Source: Megalobrama amblycephala (taxonomy: Eukaryota; Chordata; Actinopteri; Cypriniformes; Xenocyprididae). Taken from it: DNA of 64,000 bases. The position numbers were made by a program, and so were the translations under genes. The notes beneath the pieces were generated by a model that saw only the letters and a list, made by a program, of their open reading frames with translations, did no database searches and had not been told where the DNA came from. The stretch spans positions 12,612,384-12,676,383 of the forward strand of contig NC_063045.1 in the NCBI RefSeq assembly GCF_018812025.1. The letters are read 5' to 3'. Within the stretch, counting starts at the first letter, position 1; the number at the start of each line of letters is the position of its first letter. This document shows positions 48,664 through 61,500 of the stretch, piece by piece.

Positions 48664-49107
48664 TCTTGTTTGGAGTAAAATTAGCTTGTAAGCCAGTGAT
48701 GCTCAAGTTGTTCTTTTGAGTTGGTTCTTCTCAACTGGAGATCATTTTATATGCCCAAATGCTGTAAAGAAGCTGTATCTGTTAGGACTCAGATTTGATA
48801 TCTCCTTTTGGTTTCTTTTCTCTTGTTTTGTTTCCGTCTCTTCCACGTTCGACCGTGCTTAGCAGATCGTATTCTGCAAGTTTCCCTCTGGACGTTGCCA
48901 GCGTGTTTTGTGTTTCTATAGCCTCTTTTCCCATTACTTTAAGTTTGGGATCCCTGTTTAGGGAAGAAAAATTGTTGAATTTTGTTGAATAAAGTCTTTC
49001 TTTCACAAAATGCATTCTCAGCACTTCATAACAGTAAGGTTAAACTACTGTAGTCACACAGACTATTTTAACAATGTCTTTACTCCCTTTCTGGGCCTTA
49101 AAAGTGG

Positions 49108-49690
49108 CAGAGGTGTAAAGTCCAGGGGTCAGAAAGTAAAAGTCTTATATTATAATACCATATAAGACAATATTTTTATTCCACCCACTAAAGCAGTGTT
49201 AAAGTTAATGAGATAAATAAGTGATTAATTGAGTGATGATTGAGCATTATTGAAGACACCTGATGATAACAAGCAGAATCACCAAAGGAAAAAAATCACA
49301 ATGTTTAAGACACCATCATGGAGATTAGGGTTTGCTTTAGTTGAGCTCTTGACCCTTGCCTTTTTAATGTTAGAGTTTGTTTGGGTTGTTATAACTGAGT
49401 AATAAAAGCCAAACAAGCAAAGAGAAAAGATGATCAGGTGTTGGTTATGTTTTCACATAATTGTACTTTTATCTGAGTTCATTTAGAGCCCAATCTCTGA
49501 GTTAGATTTACATTATTGATTACAGCAGCACTGTGGTTCTACTGCAGAAGATCAATCTTTTTCAATACAAAAGGTCAATCATCACTCAATTAATCACTTA
49601 ATTATCTCATTAACTTTAACACCGCTTCTGTGGGTGGAATAAAAATATGGCAGGACTTTTACTTTCTGACTCCTGGACTATACACCTCTG
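49108..49690. repeat. Two adjoining fold-back repeat arms in opposite orientation
   Basis: 49108-49570 begins cagaggtgtaaagtcc and runs toward the right. 49575-49690 runs the other way and ends ggactatacacctctg. They share ttgagtgatgattgagca, gacacctgatgataacaagc and related blocks with 47.9-48.3 kb. Confidence 0.75.
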
Positions 49691-51684
49691 CTCAACATTA
49701 AGTGCAGGTGCAAAAGTGATATTGATTCAATGCGGTTAACATTGACACATTAACAATGATTTAACATTATTTTGATCATTGCTTGCTATCTGGGCAGTGA
49801 CTACAACTACAAGTTAGTTGTAAATTTGTTGGCTCAAAATGTGCAAGCCACACATTATCTCTTGCACTTAGAAAACATTTTGTCTGTGAAATAAGGCAGG
49901 TTTGACATGTTTCAACCAAAGAGGTTCACCTGAAAGCTAGCCATTAGCATTTACATTAATCTCAATGACATTCTTTATAAAACTGCACTGTTAGACCTTG
50001 CTGTAGAAAAACAGCCAAATTCTGAGAGTAACAAACCATTTTCCATTAAAACAATAATATACTGTAGAAAACAATGCATTCTGGGTAATATTTGTCATTT
50101 TTGAGAAAATAACCTACATGAATATACTGTGAGTTAACATCGCTCAAAGTCGACACTCAGAGGCTGTGTTCCAAATCACACCCTATACCCTCATTCACTA
50201 TTCCCTACATTAGTTCACTAATATAGTCCACTTGACAGAGTGAATGAAATGAAGTGAGTGAATTCAGACACTGATGAACACCTGATTAGCAGAATCACTG
50301 AAGCACAGAGAAACAAGACCAGAAAAAAGAGAAGAGACGAGCAGAAACACAAAAACTACAACTGACTTGTGTGTGAAACCAGTTCACAAACCAGACTTTA
50401 TTTTATTGACTTTATTTCTGTCATTCATCTACAGAAGTTTAATGCTCATGTTTGTTTCATTTGAAGTCACCATAAGAGTGATTGGTGTTTCTGTCTGTCG
50501 TCTTTGATTGCTGTGACAGTGTGTTTGTCAAACACATTTGCAATAGCAAAGAAAGAGGGAATGAGATCAGATGATGATTTTTAGCTCTCGGTGGTTTTAT
50601 CATTGTGAAATAACCTGAATAGCATTGATGTCATCGGAATGAAATGATTGTGCTGTTTAATACATTTAAATAATAAATTCTGCTTTGGTTTTTTAGCCCA
50701 CATAATTTCATACTGTACTTCTGGAAACCGTTAGAAATCACAAACAACAAGCAGAGAACAATGACAAATACAGATATAAGCAATCAGCGTATGAATCTCA
50801 ACAATGGTGACAAAATATTCATACAATCAGATCAAATCTGGACATCACATAAAGCTACTAAAACACAGAACAAAAACAACAGCAAAAAAATTAAAGCAAA
50901 TAGTTAGAATTAAAGAAAACAATAGGACTATTCATCTGCATAATTTATTCATGCTGTGATACATGCTGGGAGTTTTGTTCTATTGTTCCCAGCATGCATT
51001 GCGGCATGACACTTTTGATTGTCACCATTGTTGAGATTCTTGTGCTAATTCTTGAAGTCTTTGTGTCATCCTAGAATCTTTAGAAATTTAGTGTTGTTAC
51101 CTTGTTTTAAATATCTAAAAGAATGCTTTTGTTTTTACTCAAGTAAAACAAGAGTTTTTGCTTATATATGTTTTCGTTTAAAATCTTCGTGTGTGTGTTC
51201 AACCTAAGGTGGATAGGCATGCACGAGGCGAGTGTTCTGTAAAAGAATACATGCATTTGCATGCGCGTAGCCTTTCTTTACAAAGTGACATCGCCAACTA
51301 CTTGTCTGATACAGCATTTTTGATAACGTAATCTGTAAAAAGAAAAAACTTCCGTTTTTAGTACATAGTTGTCATGGAAACATGCCTTTGGTGTTAGTTT
51401 TTCTCTTGCTGCTGAAATTGTGTTAGCTGTGGCAAAAATAATGAGGGAAAAGGTGATGTTGACAACTTGATGATAAAGAGGTTGTCATCATCTAGTGGTC
51501 TAATATTATGCAGAGTGTTTTTTTATCATGTAGATGTAATGCAGTTAATTTCAACTTAATAATAGTCTGTTATATAATGCATTGTGGCATGAAGCATGTC
51601 ACCATTGTTGAGATTGATACGTCTATGTAAGAGGTCCATGGTTGGAAAGAATTCAAGAAATTTTGCAGCGGTCAATCAGAAGCT

Positions 51685-51880
51685 TTCACCTGCACATCCA
51701 CTGAAGCTAAGAAGGGTTGATCTCTATATGGATGGAAAACCTCCTGAGAGATTGGGTATCTGTGGGAAGAGGTGTTAGAGAGGCCAGTGGGTCCTAATGC
51801 CCCAGTGCAGTTGCAATAAGCTGTACTGTATAAAGGGTGTCACCCTGGTGTAAAATAGTCCCTACATCACATACCCCAAA
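51685..51880 (+). mobile_element. 5S-rRNA-derived SINE fragment (SINE3-like)
   Basis: cacatccactgaagctaaga and atatggatggaaaacctcct are recognisable as diverged 5S-derived SINE sequence. Next come gaagaggtgttagagaggcc and gggtcctaatgccccagtgc, the body of the zebrafish SINE3 type. It is old and incomplete, with no functional 5S gene. Confidence 0.6.
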
Positions 51881-51970
51881 AGTTCACAATACATTATTCA
51901 AACATATGTTCAGAAATAAAAATTTGCTCTGTTGTACGTATAAACCCTCTGCGTTCTACTCGCACCCGCT

Positions 51971-52597
51971 CTGGGGTGCGTTTCCCGAACAACGATGTAA
52001 CTCGCTGCTGAACTACCATAGTACAATGCATCGTTGAACAAATCAACAAGCTAGTCACGACTGTTTCCCGAAACCGTATTGTCGCAAACTTGTTCAACCA
52101 TGCTGGTGAATGACGTCTTTAAATGAATCCATTTGAGATCAAATTAATGTTAGAATTTCTGCTATAAATTACAGACATGGCGTTAGAGGACTAATTCTCA
52201 TTTTCCTCAGATATTTTGCTTTATTTCTAGATTAATGCTAGAACGTAGAACACGTTCTAGACGTACTAGAACACGTATGCACATGCGCGCTCTCCAAAAA
52301 CAGTATTTTAGATCTCTTGACAAACTAAAATATATAAATGACATTTGTATATATTCGAAATACAAGATATACATTATACTTGATGTCAGCTTGCTTATTT
52401 TGCTCAAGATAAGGATTTATTAAGTCCACATGTCATAAAAACAGGAAATTATGCTTCCAACCACACAAGTTTGTGATGCAGTTTGCGAATGTTCGTTTGA
52501 AAGATGGTTTCGGGAAACACCAAATCGTTGAACTGTAAGTAATGACAGAACTTGCGATGTTAGTTGGCTAACGATGCTTTTGGGAAACGCACCCCAG
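51971..52597. mobile_element. DNA element with ctggggtgcgtttccc termini
   Basis: The left end ctggggtgcgtttcccgaa is matched by the right end gggaaacgcaccccag. Internal repeats of tttcgggaaac and gttcaac occur in both arms. I could not define a target duplication. Confidence 0.65.
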
Positions 52598-52609
52598 CAT
52601 GGGAGGCGG

Positions 52610-53050
52610 CAGAGGTGTCCAGGGGTCAGAAAGTAAAAGCCCTGCCATATTTTTTATTCCTCCCATTGAAGCGGTGTTAAAGTTAATGAGATAATTAAGT
52701 GATAAATTGAGTGATGATTGAGCATTATTGAAGACACCTGATGATAACAAGCAGAATCACCAAAGGAGAAAATCACAATTTTTAAGACACCATCGTGGAG
52801 ATGAGGGTTTGCTTTAGTTGGGCTCTTGACCCTTGACTTTTTTATATTAGATTTTGTTTGGTCTGTTAATTGAGTTGTAACAGCCAGACAAGCAAAGAGA
52901 AAAGATGATCAGGTGTTGGTTATGTTTTCACATAACTGTACTTTTAACTGAACTCATTTAGAGCTCAATCTCTGAGTTAGATTTACATTATTGATTACAG
53001 CAGCACTGTGATTCTACAGCAAGAGATCAGCTTTATCAATATAATCTGAG
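52610..53050. repeat. Fold-back repeat arm, third copy
   Basis: Begins cagaggtgtccaggggtcag and ends near cagctttatcaatataatct. It shares its whole length with 49108-49570 and, inverted, with 47890-48340. Confidence 0.75.
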
Positions 53051-53216
53051 GGATTTTGCAAAAGGTGTTTTAAAAATTTTATGCATTTTTTAGAAAGATG
53101 AAAATATGGAGAGACTTCTTACTGTTTAATGTTCTATTACGTGAAAGTTTGTGTTTTTTGGAGATTACCATTGTGGTGAAGTGTTGAGCTTGTGTTTGTG
53201 TCGTGTTCATAGTCCA

Positions 53217-54633
53217 GGGCCCTCATTTATCAATGGCGCGTACGGACAGATTTGTGCGTAGTGAGTGCGTAAGAACAGTTTCACGCAAAGTGTGGGATTC
53301 ACCAACTTGTACTTAAACGTAGAAATGTGTGTAAATATAAGCACACCTCTGAGCATGCTTACGCAGATAATCTAGTGGTAGAATAGTGACACTACACACA
53401 AAAATCATTTAAGAGTGTCACAGTATGCATTAAGCAATCCACATGTCCTGTGTTTCCTTTATTTATAAAACACTCAATTTATCAATTGTCTAGTTTTACA
53501 CACAGTGCGTAATTGGTGTCACTGTAAAAAAAATAAAAATAAATTATGGTTAAGTAAATAATGCAGAAAAACAAAACAAAAAAACAAAACAAAAACAAAT
53601 GCAAGTTATTTAGTAGTACTCAATTTAAGCTTATAGAAATTACAGTGTAAACATCAACATTATAAAATTAAGTTAAACTACTCAACTTTTCTGATACTGG
53701 TGTTCCCATCATGCACTGGGCCTTGAATAATTAATGAGGTCAATATTTTGCTGTTTTCCAGCTATTTTTACACTGTTTTATCATTGCTTTTGTGGTTAGG
53801 TTTAGTAACTTAACATTTTGTGACATTTGGAGCTCATTTTCTACTCAAAATGCCACAATCACACTCAAAAATGTTCCATCGAATGTTACCGTCATTGTGT
53901 GTTGTGTACCAAGTATTGAGGTCTCTGTGTTCAACTATAGCATTACTTTTAATGTGTAGATATGATGTCTACACAATATCGTTCATATTATCTGCTTAGA
54001 TGTTTCTAAGTAAAAGCATACACATCAACAGCATGGTTTCATTCAGTGTTATATTGTTTTGTGTAAAATATATTGCAAGAGAGTTTTAAACTAAATAGAA
54101 ATTACTCAACTTTTTACTGATAAAGTTACTTATAATTTTACTTATCTTAGCTAAGTAGAATAACTTAAACCCGTATTTGAAATTTACTTAAATAGTTTAT
54201 GTGTGCAAAAACATTGTAAAAATTAAGTAAACTTTATCTTTATTTTATATTATCTTGCATTATTAGAAGACTTTGCAAACAATGCACTCCAGAGAGCACG
54301 TTTTCCAAGATCATGCTGATCTGCTTGGCAAGAGCTCTCTTTGCTATTATTGCGGTGAGGAAAAAACACAATCACGTGACTTTTAAAGGGAAGTTTTGTC
54401 ACCATATATGGTTCATTGGAGGCGTTTCCGAATGCTAATGACCTTGAACGAGAACGAGCATGGCACTTACGCACATGTGGGATTTATCAATAATGATTGC
54501 TTACTCATGTGCGTAAGAACTGTGTGCGCACGTTTGATAAATGCAGATTTTCTTGTACTTAGGCACATTCTAAATTTCACTCGTTGGACAAAATATAGAA
54601 CCTTTTCTACGCACTGTTGATAAATGAGGGCCC
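53217..54633. mobile_element. DNA transposon with gggccctcatttatca termini
   Basis: The left end gggccctcatttatcaatgg is inverted at the right end as ttgataaatgagggccc. Subterminal 'cgtaagaac' and 'gcgtac' motifs occur on both sides. The middle (about 53525-54245) is AT-rich and may be a second nested element with actgtaaaaa/attgtaaaaa ends. No transposase is seen. Confidence 0.7.
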
Positions 54634-55508
54634 AGGTTTCAATGATCTGAACTTAATCTGTTTCAGAAAACTTTTTTTTTAAAACCATGATTAACTATTC
54701 TGGATTAAGGCCTATTCTGGCTTAATTTAAACTCTGTCCGGGAAACCGCCCCAATGTAATATTAAAAAGTCAAGGGTCAAGAGCCCAACTAAAGCAAACC
54801 CTGATCTCCATCAACTTTTTTCTTACAAGAAAGTTTGCAGTATAAAGATAGCAGTAGTTATGACACATAATATTTTTTAAAAACATGACACAAAGACCAT
54901 ATTATAACAGCAAATGTTCAAATTTGTGTATAGAGACATTTCACAATTTTCCCTTTAAATAACCTAAAATGTCATTCGAGTTGCTGCTTGTTTTAAATGA
55001 GAAATTTCACAAGAAACAGACTACACCCAAAATAAGTGTGAAAGTTACGCGCTTAACCACAAACAAGTCATCAGCAGTTTACGGGGGAGACACATTAACA
55101 ACAAGAAGACTATCATCTAGTCTAATATTGGCATTTTTTTATAATGCTTATTCACTGATACGAGTCAATCAAAATGTCAAAAGAGTCATTAAAGGGATAG
55201 TTCACCCAAAAATGACAATTTTGTCATTACTTACTGACCCTCAAGTTGTTCCAAACCTTTATGAGTTTCTGTCTATGGTTGAACACAAAAGAAGATATTT
55301 TGAAGAATGCTGGTAACCAGACAGTTGCAGCAGTCATTGACCCCCATAGTATTTTTTTCCTGCTATGGAAGTCAGTGTGTTTTGCTGATAGCATGTGACT
55401 AAAGAGATTGAGGAACAGACAAAAAAGGACAGTGGTCGAAGTAGGCTGGTTCATTTTGACACAAGAGTTCTTTCATTAGATTTCCTCCGTCATCTCACAC
55501 GGTTCAAA

Positions 55509-57056
55509 ATGTTTTGCGCATTTATTTTCATTTATCTATGGCATTTGGTTGGTGAGTTAAACCAATTTTTATGTCTACAACTATTATTTAGCCTATTTCA
55601 TCCTAAAACAAAAAATCTGTCATTTACTCTCATGTTGTTTCCAAACCTGTTTGACTTTCTTCTGTGGAACTCAGAAAAAAAGATTTTTGTTTGTTTACTC
55701 TTTGTGAATACACTGAAAGTCAGTGAGGTCCAGTGGGCCCTTTTAGATTTCACTGTATGGGCAGAAAGAAAGTAAGTCAAACAGGTGTGGAGCAACATAA
55801 AAGTGAGTACATGACGACAGAACATTCATTTTGGGGTGAACTGTCCCTTTAATCTGGTTATATGTGTGTTTTGTCTGGATACAGATGGAGTAAATGTAAA
55901 TACAGTGTCAGTGATGGAGGGAGATTCTGTCACTCTACACAATAGAGATGTTGACAAAAGTTATGCACAGTGGAGTTTTGGGCCTAAAAAAACTATTATA
56001 ATCATTCAATTTAATGGGGGGAAATCTGATATTACATATTTTAATGTTGAGAGAATCAGAGACAGACTACAGATCGACAATCAAACTGGATCTCTGACTA
56101 TCAGGAACATCCAAACCACAGATAATGGACTTTATGAACTACTCATGAAGAAAGACAGGCTGTTATTCAATGTTACTGTCTATGGTGAGTACTTGAATTT
56201 GATATACCTGTTCTCAACAAGTCATGTTTTCATTCACAGTGTTAATATGGTATAAGAATATTAATTGACAGCAGTACTGCTAAAGTGTTTTATATGCCAG
56301 AATATAGATTCAAGATCATTATAGAAGTATTTATGCATTTCTTTCTTTGAAAGCTTGTGATGATAAAATAAGTGGCAATAACATACCCTCTATTTATTTT
56401 TTCTTAATTTATTATTAAGTACTTATATCATTCATATTTTTTAATTAATTTATTCTTTTGTTTTATTTTTTATATATTCTTCAGCTCCTCTGCCCATTCC
56501 CGTTATCACCAGTGACTCTTCAAACTGTTCAACAAATTGTTCATTGGTGTGTTCAGCGGTGAATGTGAGTCATGTGACTCTCTCCTGGTACAAAGGAAAC
56601 AGTTTATTGTCCAGCATCAGTGTGTCTGATCTCAGCATCAGTCTCTCTCTACCTCTGGAGGTAGAAAATGAGGATGAAAACACCTACAGCTGTGTAATCA
56701 ACAACGCCATCAGCAACCAGACTCAACATCTGGACATCACCCACCTCTGTCACACATGTGCAGGTACCGTACATCAGCTGTGATATTAATACATTTTTAT
56801 AGAAATATCACAGACAAATGGTTTTGCTTTCAGTTGAGATGTTGTTGGTGCTTGTCATCATCTAGGCGCAGGTTCCTCAGACTCTGTCCAGTGTTGTGGT
56901 TTCACTGAAGCTGTGATTCGATTGGTCATCTCTGCTGTGGTGGTTGTGGCTACTGTTGCCATAGTGGTTTATGACATCAGATCAAGAAGAGCTGAAAAAA
57001 AGCTGGTCATGGAGAATTCAAGAGAATTTTACAAATTCAAAAAAGGAAATGAATAG
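55509..57056 (+). CDS. CD2/SLAM-family-like Ig receptor C (leader-V-C2-TM)
   Basis: Exons: leader 55509-55551, V-like 55885-56184, C2 56485-56763, membrane and tail 56881-57056; all in frame, about 265 aa. It is the most regular member. The leader is [15 protein letters not shown]. The V-like domain ([17 protein letters not shown] to NVTVYG) again has no canonical cysteines and has a shorter C-C' region. C2 has [21 protein letters not shown] and N-glycosylation sequons (NQT, NCS). The membrane segment is [21 protein letters not shown]. The tail of about 27 residues ([19 protein letters not shown]) differs from that of B and has no ITSM or ITIM. Its C2 domain groups with gene B. Leader-to-V intron 1 holds an interspersed DNA repeat. 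The 3' UTR, interrupted by a TTAA element, ends at a probable AATAAA at 58144-58149. Confidence 0.85.
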
Positions 57057-58596
57057 CTTAATGAAAACATGGAACTTTGAGTATGCATTTTTTTTCGTTC
57101 TGTTGTAAATATTTCATAAACTAAATATTGATCTTGTTTGGAGTAAAACTGATGTTCAAATTGTGACTGATTTTCAATGAAATAGTCAAAGGTTTCACAA
57201 AATGCTCTAAATGAATCGGTCTGAATCAGAATGATTCACAATCTACTGGAAAAGTCATTGAAATCCATTGGTCAAAAAGATGCTGATGACAAAGTCTTAA
57301 TCAGCTTTTGCACAGGAATTAGTGTTTTTTTATATATATAAAAAAATATAAAGAGCATTTTGCTTTAAAGGCAACTGAAATCTGAAGCATGACATTGAAT
57401 ATTAAATATTCTTCTTGGTGTAATTTGCTTGTTGTTGAGTCAGGGCTGAATGGAGTTTGAACTGAGCATCAGGAACTGAACATTGTTTGTTTGAATCCCA
57501 GTACATTGTTAAAGGTGCTACAGAGGATCTTTTCGTCGACTGAGAAACCAAAGACTGTTACTGAGTTTTTGAAATGAGCGCATGCATAAGAACAGCCCCC
57601 CTCCTTCACAGCTCATTTCAAGGGAACGCCTCCCAAAACTCGTGCACGAGTATTGGAACACGAGTGTTTACCACCGGCATTCGCTGTGTCGTGTTAGTGG
57701 ATTCATTATGTCGGACTCACCGCGGGTAACTCATAATCTGCAGTTGTTACTCCTGTCTCCTGACAAAAACATTGCATGCGGCGCCTGTAGAGTGTGGAAA
57801 GTTACTGAAGCGCGCAGCCGCGCTCGTCTCTCACAAGGAACGTCATGGCAGTGATTGACAAGCCAGACGGCCAATCGTTTACGCGATGATCGTGTAAATG
57901 ATTGGCTGATGTTTTTAAGGCCCTACCTCATGCACAGATGATGTATATTAATATTATTCCTTTCAGTGCACCTAATAAATAGTCTTTTATCAGCTAGTAA
58001 AGACAGTTTCAAGTAATATTGCAAAAATGTATAAAACAAAACATCCTCTTTAGCACCTTTAAAGGATTTCCAGGGGATCATTTTATACACCCAAAATGCT
58101 ATCAAATAATCTATAGGCTCTGTCAGTGTAAGTTTTACTGAAAAATAAAACAATTGGAGTCAGTCGATTCTTTTGTTTTTAATTCAAGAAAATTTTTTAG
58201 TTAAGTGTGAAGTGTGAATATGTAATTTAATGAGTAATGTTGAATTAATTTAGAAGCAATTTTAATGACTAATTTTGAATGTTTATCAATGAGAGAACGG
58301 TGCAGTAACAGCATCTACCAGCAGAGGTAGATAATGAAGCAGTTCTCCAGCAGAGAACTAGATAATGCTGATTAGCCAAAACTTCACTAAAAAAGGAAAA
58401 CGCTGTCTTTATTTACTCACCCTCTCCCCAACCGCATTTAAATGTGCACATATTGGTTAATAACTAACCAAAATGTTGTTTTGCTTGTGTTAAAATGGAC
58501 ACGTAACTGGAAAGAGACACATTTAGCCACAAGAGACGTGGGCCTACTGGATGAAAAGCTCTTACTGACAGCTTCCTCCAATATCTGATTGAAAAA
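57057..58596. other. 3' UTR of gene C and short spacer to gene D
   Basis: 57057-57508 is related to the 3' UTR of gene A. The TTAA element at 57513-58058 interrupts it, and AATAAA follows at 58144-58149. No exon between there and the gene D leader. Confidence 0.6.
57513..58058. mobile_element. TTAA-site element in the gene C 3' UTR
   Basis: Begins aggtgctacagaggatc, ends gatcc-like atcctctttagcacct, and is flanked by TTAA (57509-57512 and 58059-58062). The host sequence resumes as aggatttccaggggatc, matching the uninterrupted gene A 3' UTR (agggtttcctggagatc). Confidence 0.8.
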
Positions 58597-61500
58597 ATGT
58601 TTTGCGCATTTGTTTTCTTCTGTTTATGGCGTCCGGTTGGTAAGTTAAACGTGTTTTTATGACTTTATCTTCATTATACTCAGCATTTATATGAACTTAT
58701 CAAGGTAGTTCACGCAAAAATGAAATTCTGTCATCGTTTTCTCACCATCTTCTTAATCCAAAACTGTATGGCTTTCTTTTTTCTGTGGAACTCAAAAGAA
58801 GATATTTTGAAAATTGAAAGGGTTGTTTTGAACGTAACTGACTTGAATTTTATCTACAAAACAGTTAAAACATTCTTCAAAACATCTTTTGTGTTCTGCA
58901 GCAGATTTTTTTGTTTTTTTTTAAACGACATAAGGGTGATTAGTATGACAGGATTGTCATTTCTGAATGAACTACCCCTTCCCCACTGGTGTTAAGGATG
59001 TTGTAACGTTCCCAGTACGTTCCGATGTGGAGTTCATTTAATGTTTGGGGGACGTTATTTGGCGGACCTTCACAGAACATCCAGGACATTCTCTTAACGT
59101 TCAGGGAACCATATTTTATTTGGAAATGTGATGTTCCCAGAACATTCTCAAAAATCGAAAATTAGAGCTACATTAGTTGACTAACAAAAGCAGCTATTCA
59201 AACAAAAACTGTAAAATCAAAATAAAAAATTCCAAAAAAGCACTTTAGAGGTATTTATTCAATTATTATTAAGAAACTTTTTCTGTAAAATGTAAATCTC
59301 TTGCAGTAAGTCATTAGCTGACAACAGCACATGCATGAGCTAATATAACTGCTGTATTACTGCATCAGCAACAACACAGTTACTGTCTTTAAATAAAGCA
59401 ATATGCAGCAGATCATCAGTGTTTTATGGATCATCACTGACTGAAGCACAGGCTCTGCTCTTCAGCACAATGCTAACCTCACAAAACTCAGATAACAGAA
59501 ACAACATTAAACACTAACATCTCTCTAGATTTTTCACTGCATTTTCACTTATTAAAAAACAGTCTCTGACTTTATTTCTTTCATACAAAACTTCGTAATG
59601 AGGTGTTGATGTTTGAAGTCACCATTATGGAGGTAAGCACTTGCATTATTTGGGCTCCTGACCCTTGACTTTTTAACATTTGTTTTTCTTCATTTGTTAT
59701 AACAGAAGTTGTGAAAGCAGTAATATTAATTTCATGTTATTGTAACTGTAGCCCTGTAAAACTGCTGCATAAAATCTTGTTCTGCTTTAATTTTTTTTTT
59801 TATTCATTATGAAAAAAAAAAATATTCAGACATTAAGAATTAGTGTATGAATTTTGTGCAAAGTCATCCACCGATGAAGAAAGAGGTGCAAACTTGTTTA
59901 ACGGCTTGAGGAGTGATGTAGCAGCAATGTGATTGGATGATAGTTAACACTTTGTGTTGGGCACAGTGTTGTTTCTCTCTCTCTCTCTCTCTCTCTCACG
60001 TTAGTGTGTTAAGAAGAATAACACACTGGTTGAGTTAAAAGTAACACAAAATGTGTTGTCCTTAGACACACAGGTGTGTTAAGATATAACACTTGTGTTG
60101 TTTTAAGAGTGTAAGAACCAAATCCTTTGTTCACCTTCCCAGAAAGGTACGAATCTTATAGGAATGGTTCCAAAATATAATAGAAATTCTAATTAGAATC
60201 CTGTACAGTTTTCTTATTGGAATACTTTAGGATTGTTTGACAAGGGCATGGTGTCAAAGACGTCACCTGGTAATGTTCCCAGAACGTTCAAAGATGGTCA
60301 CGATGTGGAGTTCTTTTAAGGGTTGGGGGACGTATTTTGGTGGACCTTTAGGGAACATTCAGGACGTTCTGGCCTGGGAATTTTTAGGGGACTTTTACTA
60401 TAGGACCTTCTCTCTAGGTCTCTACACTACATTCACAGTAAAATCCCCAGAGTTCAATCAGTTCTGCTCAGAGTACATATGGTCCCTCTCTAAAATAACA
60501 CTGAAGCAGAGTTAAAGTTACTTCAGCCACAGCCTTAGATGAAATCAACTGAAGGTAAAAGACATTAAATCTTTCAAGATTTGATTAAAAGATCTGATTA
60601 ACTTATTACTAACCATATTTCAGAGGTCTATAGTCCAGGGGTCAGAAAGTAGAAGTCCTGCCATATTTTTCATTTGACCCATTGAAGCGGTGTCAGAGTT
60701 AATGAGATAATGAAGTGATTAATTGAGTGATGATTGAGCATTATTGAAGACACCTGATGATAACAAGCAGAATCACCAAAGGAGAAAATCACAATTTTTA
60801 AGCCACCATCGTGGAGATGAGGGTTTGATTTAGTTGTGCTCTTGACCCTTGACTCTTAATATTAGCATTCATATGTGACCATAAGATATAAAATGTCCCC
60901 TTAAAGCCTTGAACTGCAGCACTTTTATTACCAAAAGAGGACGTTTTAGGAACATTCATAGTGTTCTATAAGGTTTCAGAATTTTCATCACCTTTAGAGA
61001 ACTTTTAGGGAACGTTGCTCAAGGTCACGAGAACATTGCCTTCTACGTGGGTTAAATTTTGCTTTTTGGTGTGTTTGGTTCAGATACAGATGGAGTGAAG
61101 ATAGTGTCAGTGATGGAGGGAGATTCTGTCACTCTACACACTAATGCTAGTGATATACCACCACGTTATATGCGATATATAATGTGGAGGTTTGCACCTG
61201 AAGATACTCGTATAGTTAGAGACATTCGGCTTGATGAGAACACGGGTGAAATGATGTATCTTGAGGATGACATGTTCAGAGACAGACTACAGCTCGACAA
61301 TCAGACTGGATCTTTGACCATCAGGAACATCAGAACCACAGACTCTGGACTTTATCACATGTTTGGTCTATTCTTAAGAGAATCACTCAATGTTACTGTC
61401 TATGGTGAGTAGTTGAATTTAAGGTGTTCTTTCCTCTCTAGAAACCCAGTCAGTTTGGGTTGAAATTCTTTGAAGTTCAAGTATTAGCATTATAAACACT

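Larger units (their letters stand above)
48664..55508. other. Repeat-filled spacer between genes B and C
   Basis: No receptor exon is seen. Contents in order: gene B 3' UTR; fold-back repeat arms at 49108-49690; duplicated-unit sequence at 50.3-50.5 kb; a second palindrome at about 50790-51070 (gaatctcaacaatggtgac and its inverse); a SINE at 51685-51880; DNA elements at 51971-52597 and 53217-54633; another arm at 52610-53050; and an interspersed element at about 55193-55380. Confidence 0.6.

Noticed and set aside
51596..51900. Possible 5S rRNA gene
   Set aside because: The 5S similarity is partial and diverged, with SINE body sequence following it and no intact internal promoter or terminator, so it is a SINE fragment.
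55395..55775. 126-codon open frame covering the gene C leader
   Set aside because: Only the first part holds the true leader exon (55509-55551); the rest reads through the intron and an interspersed repeat.
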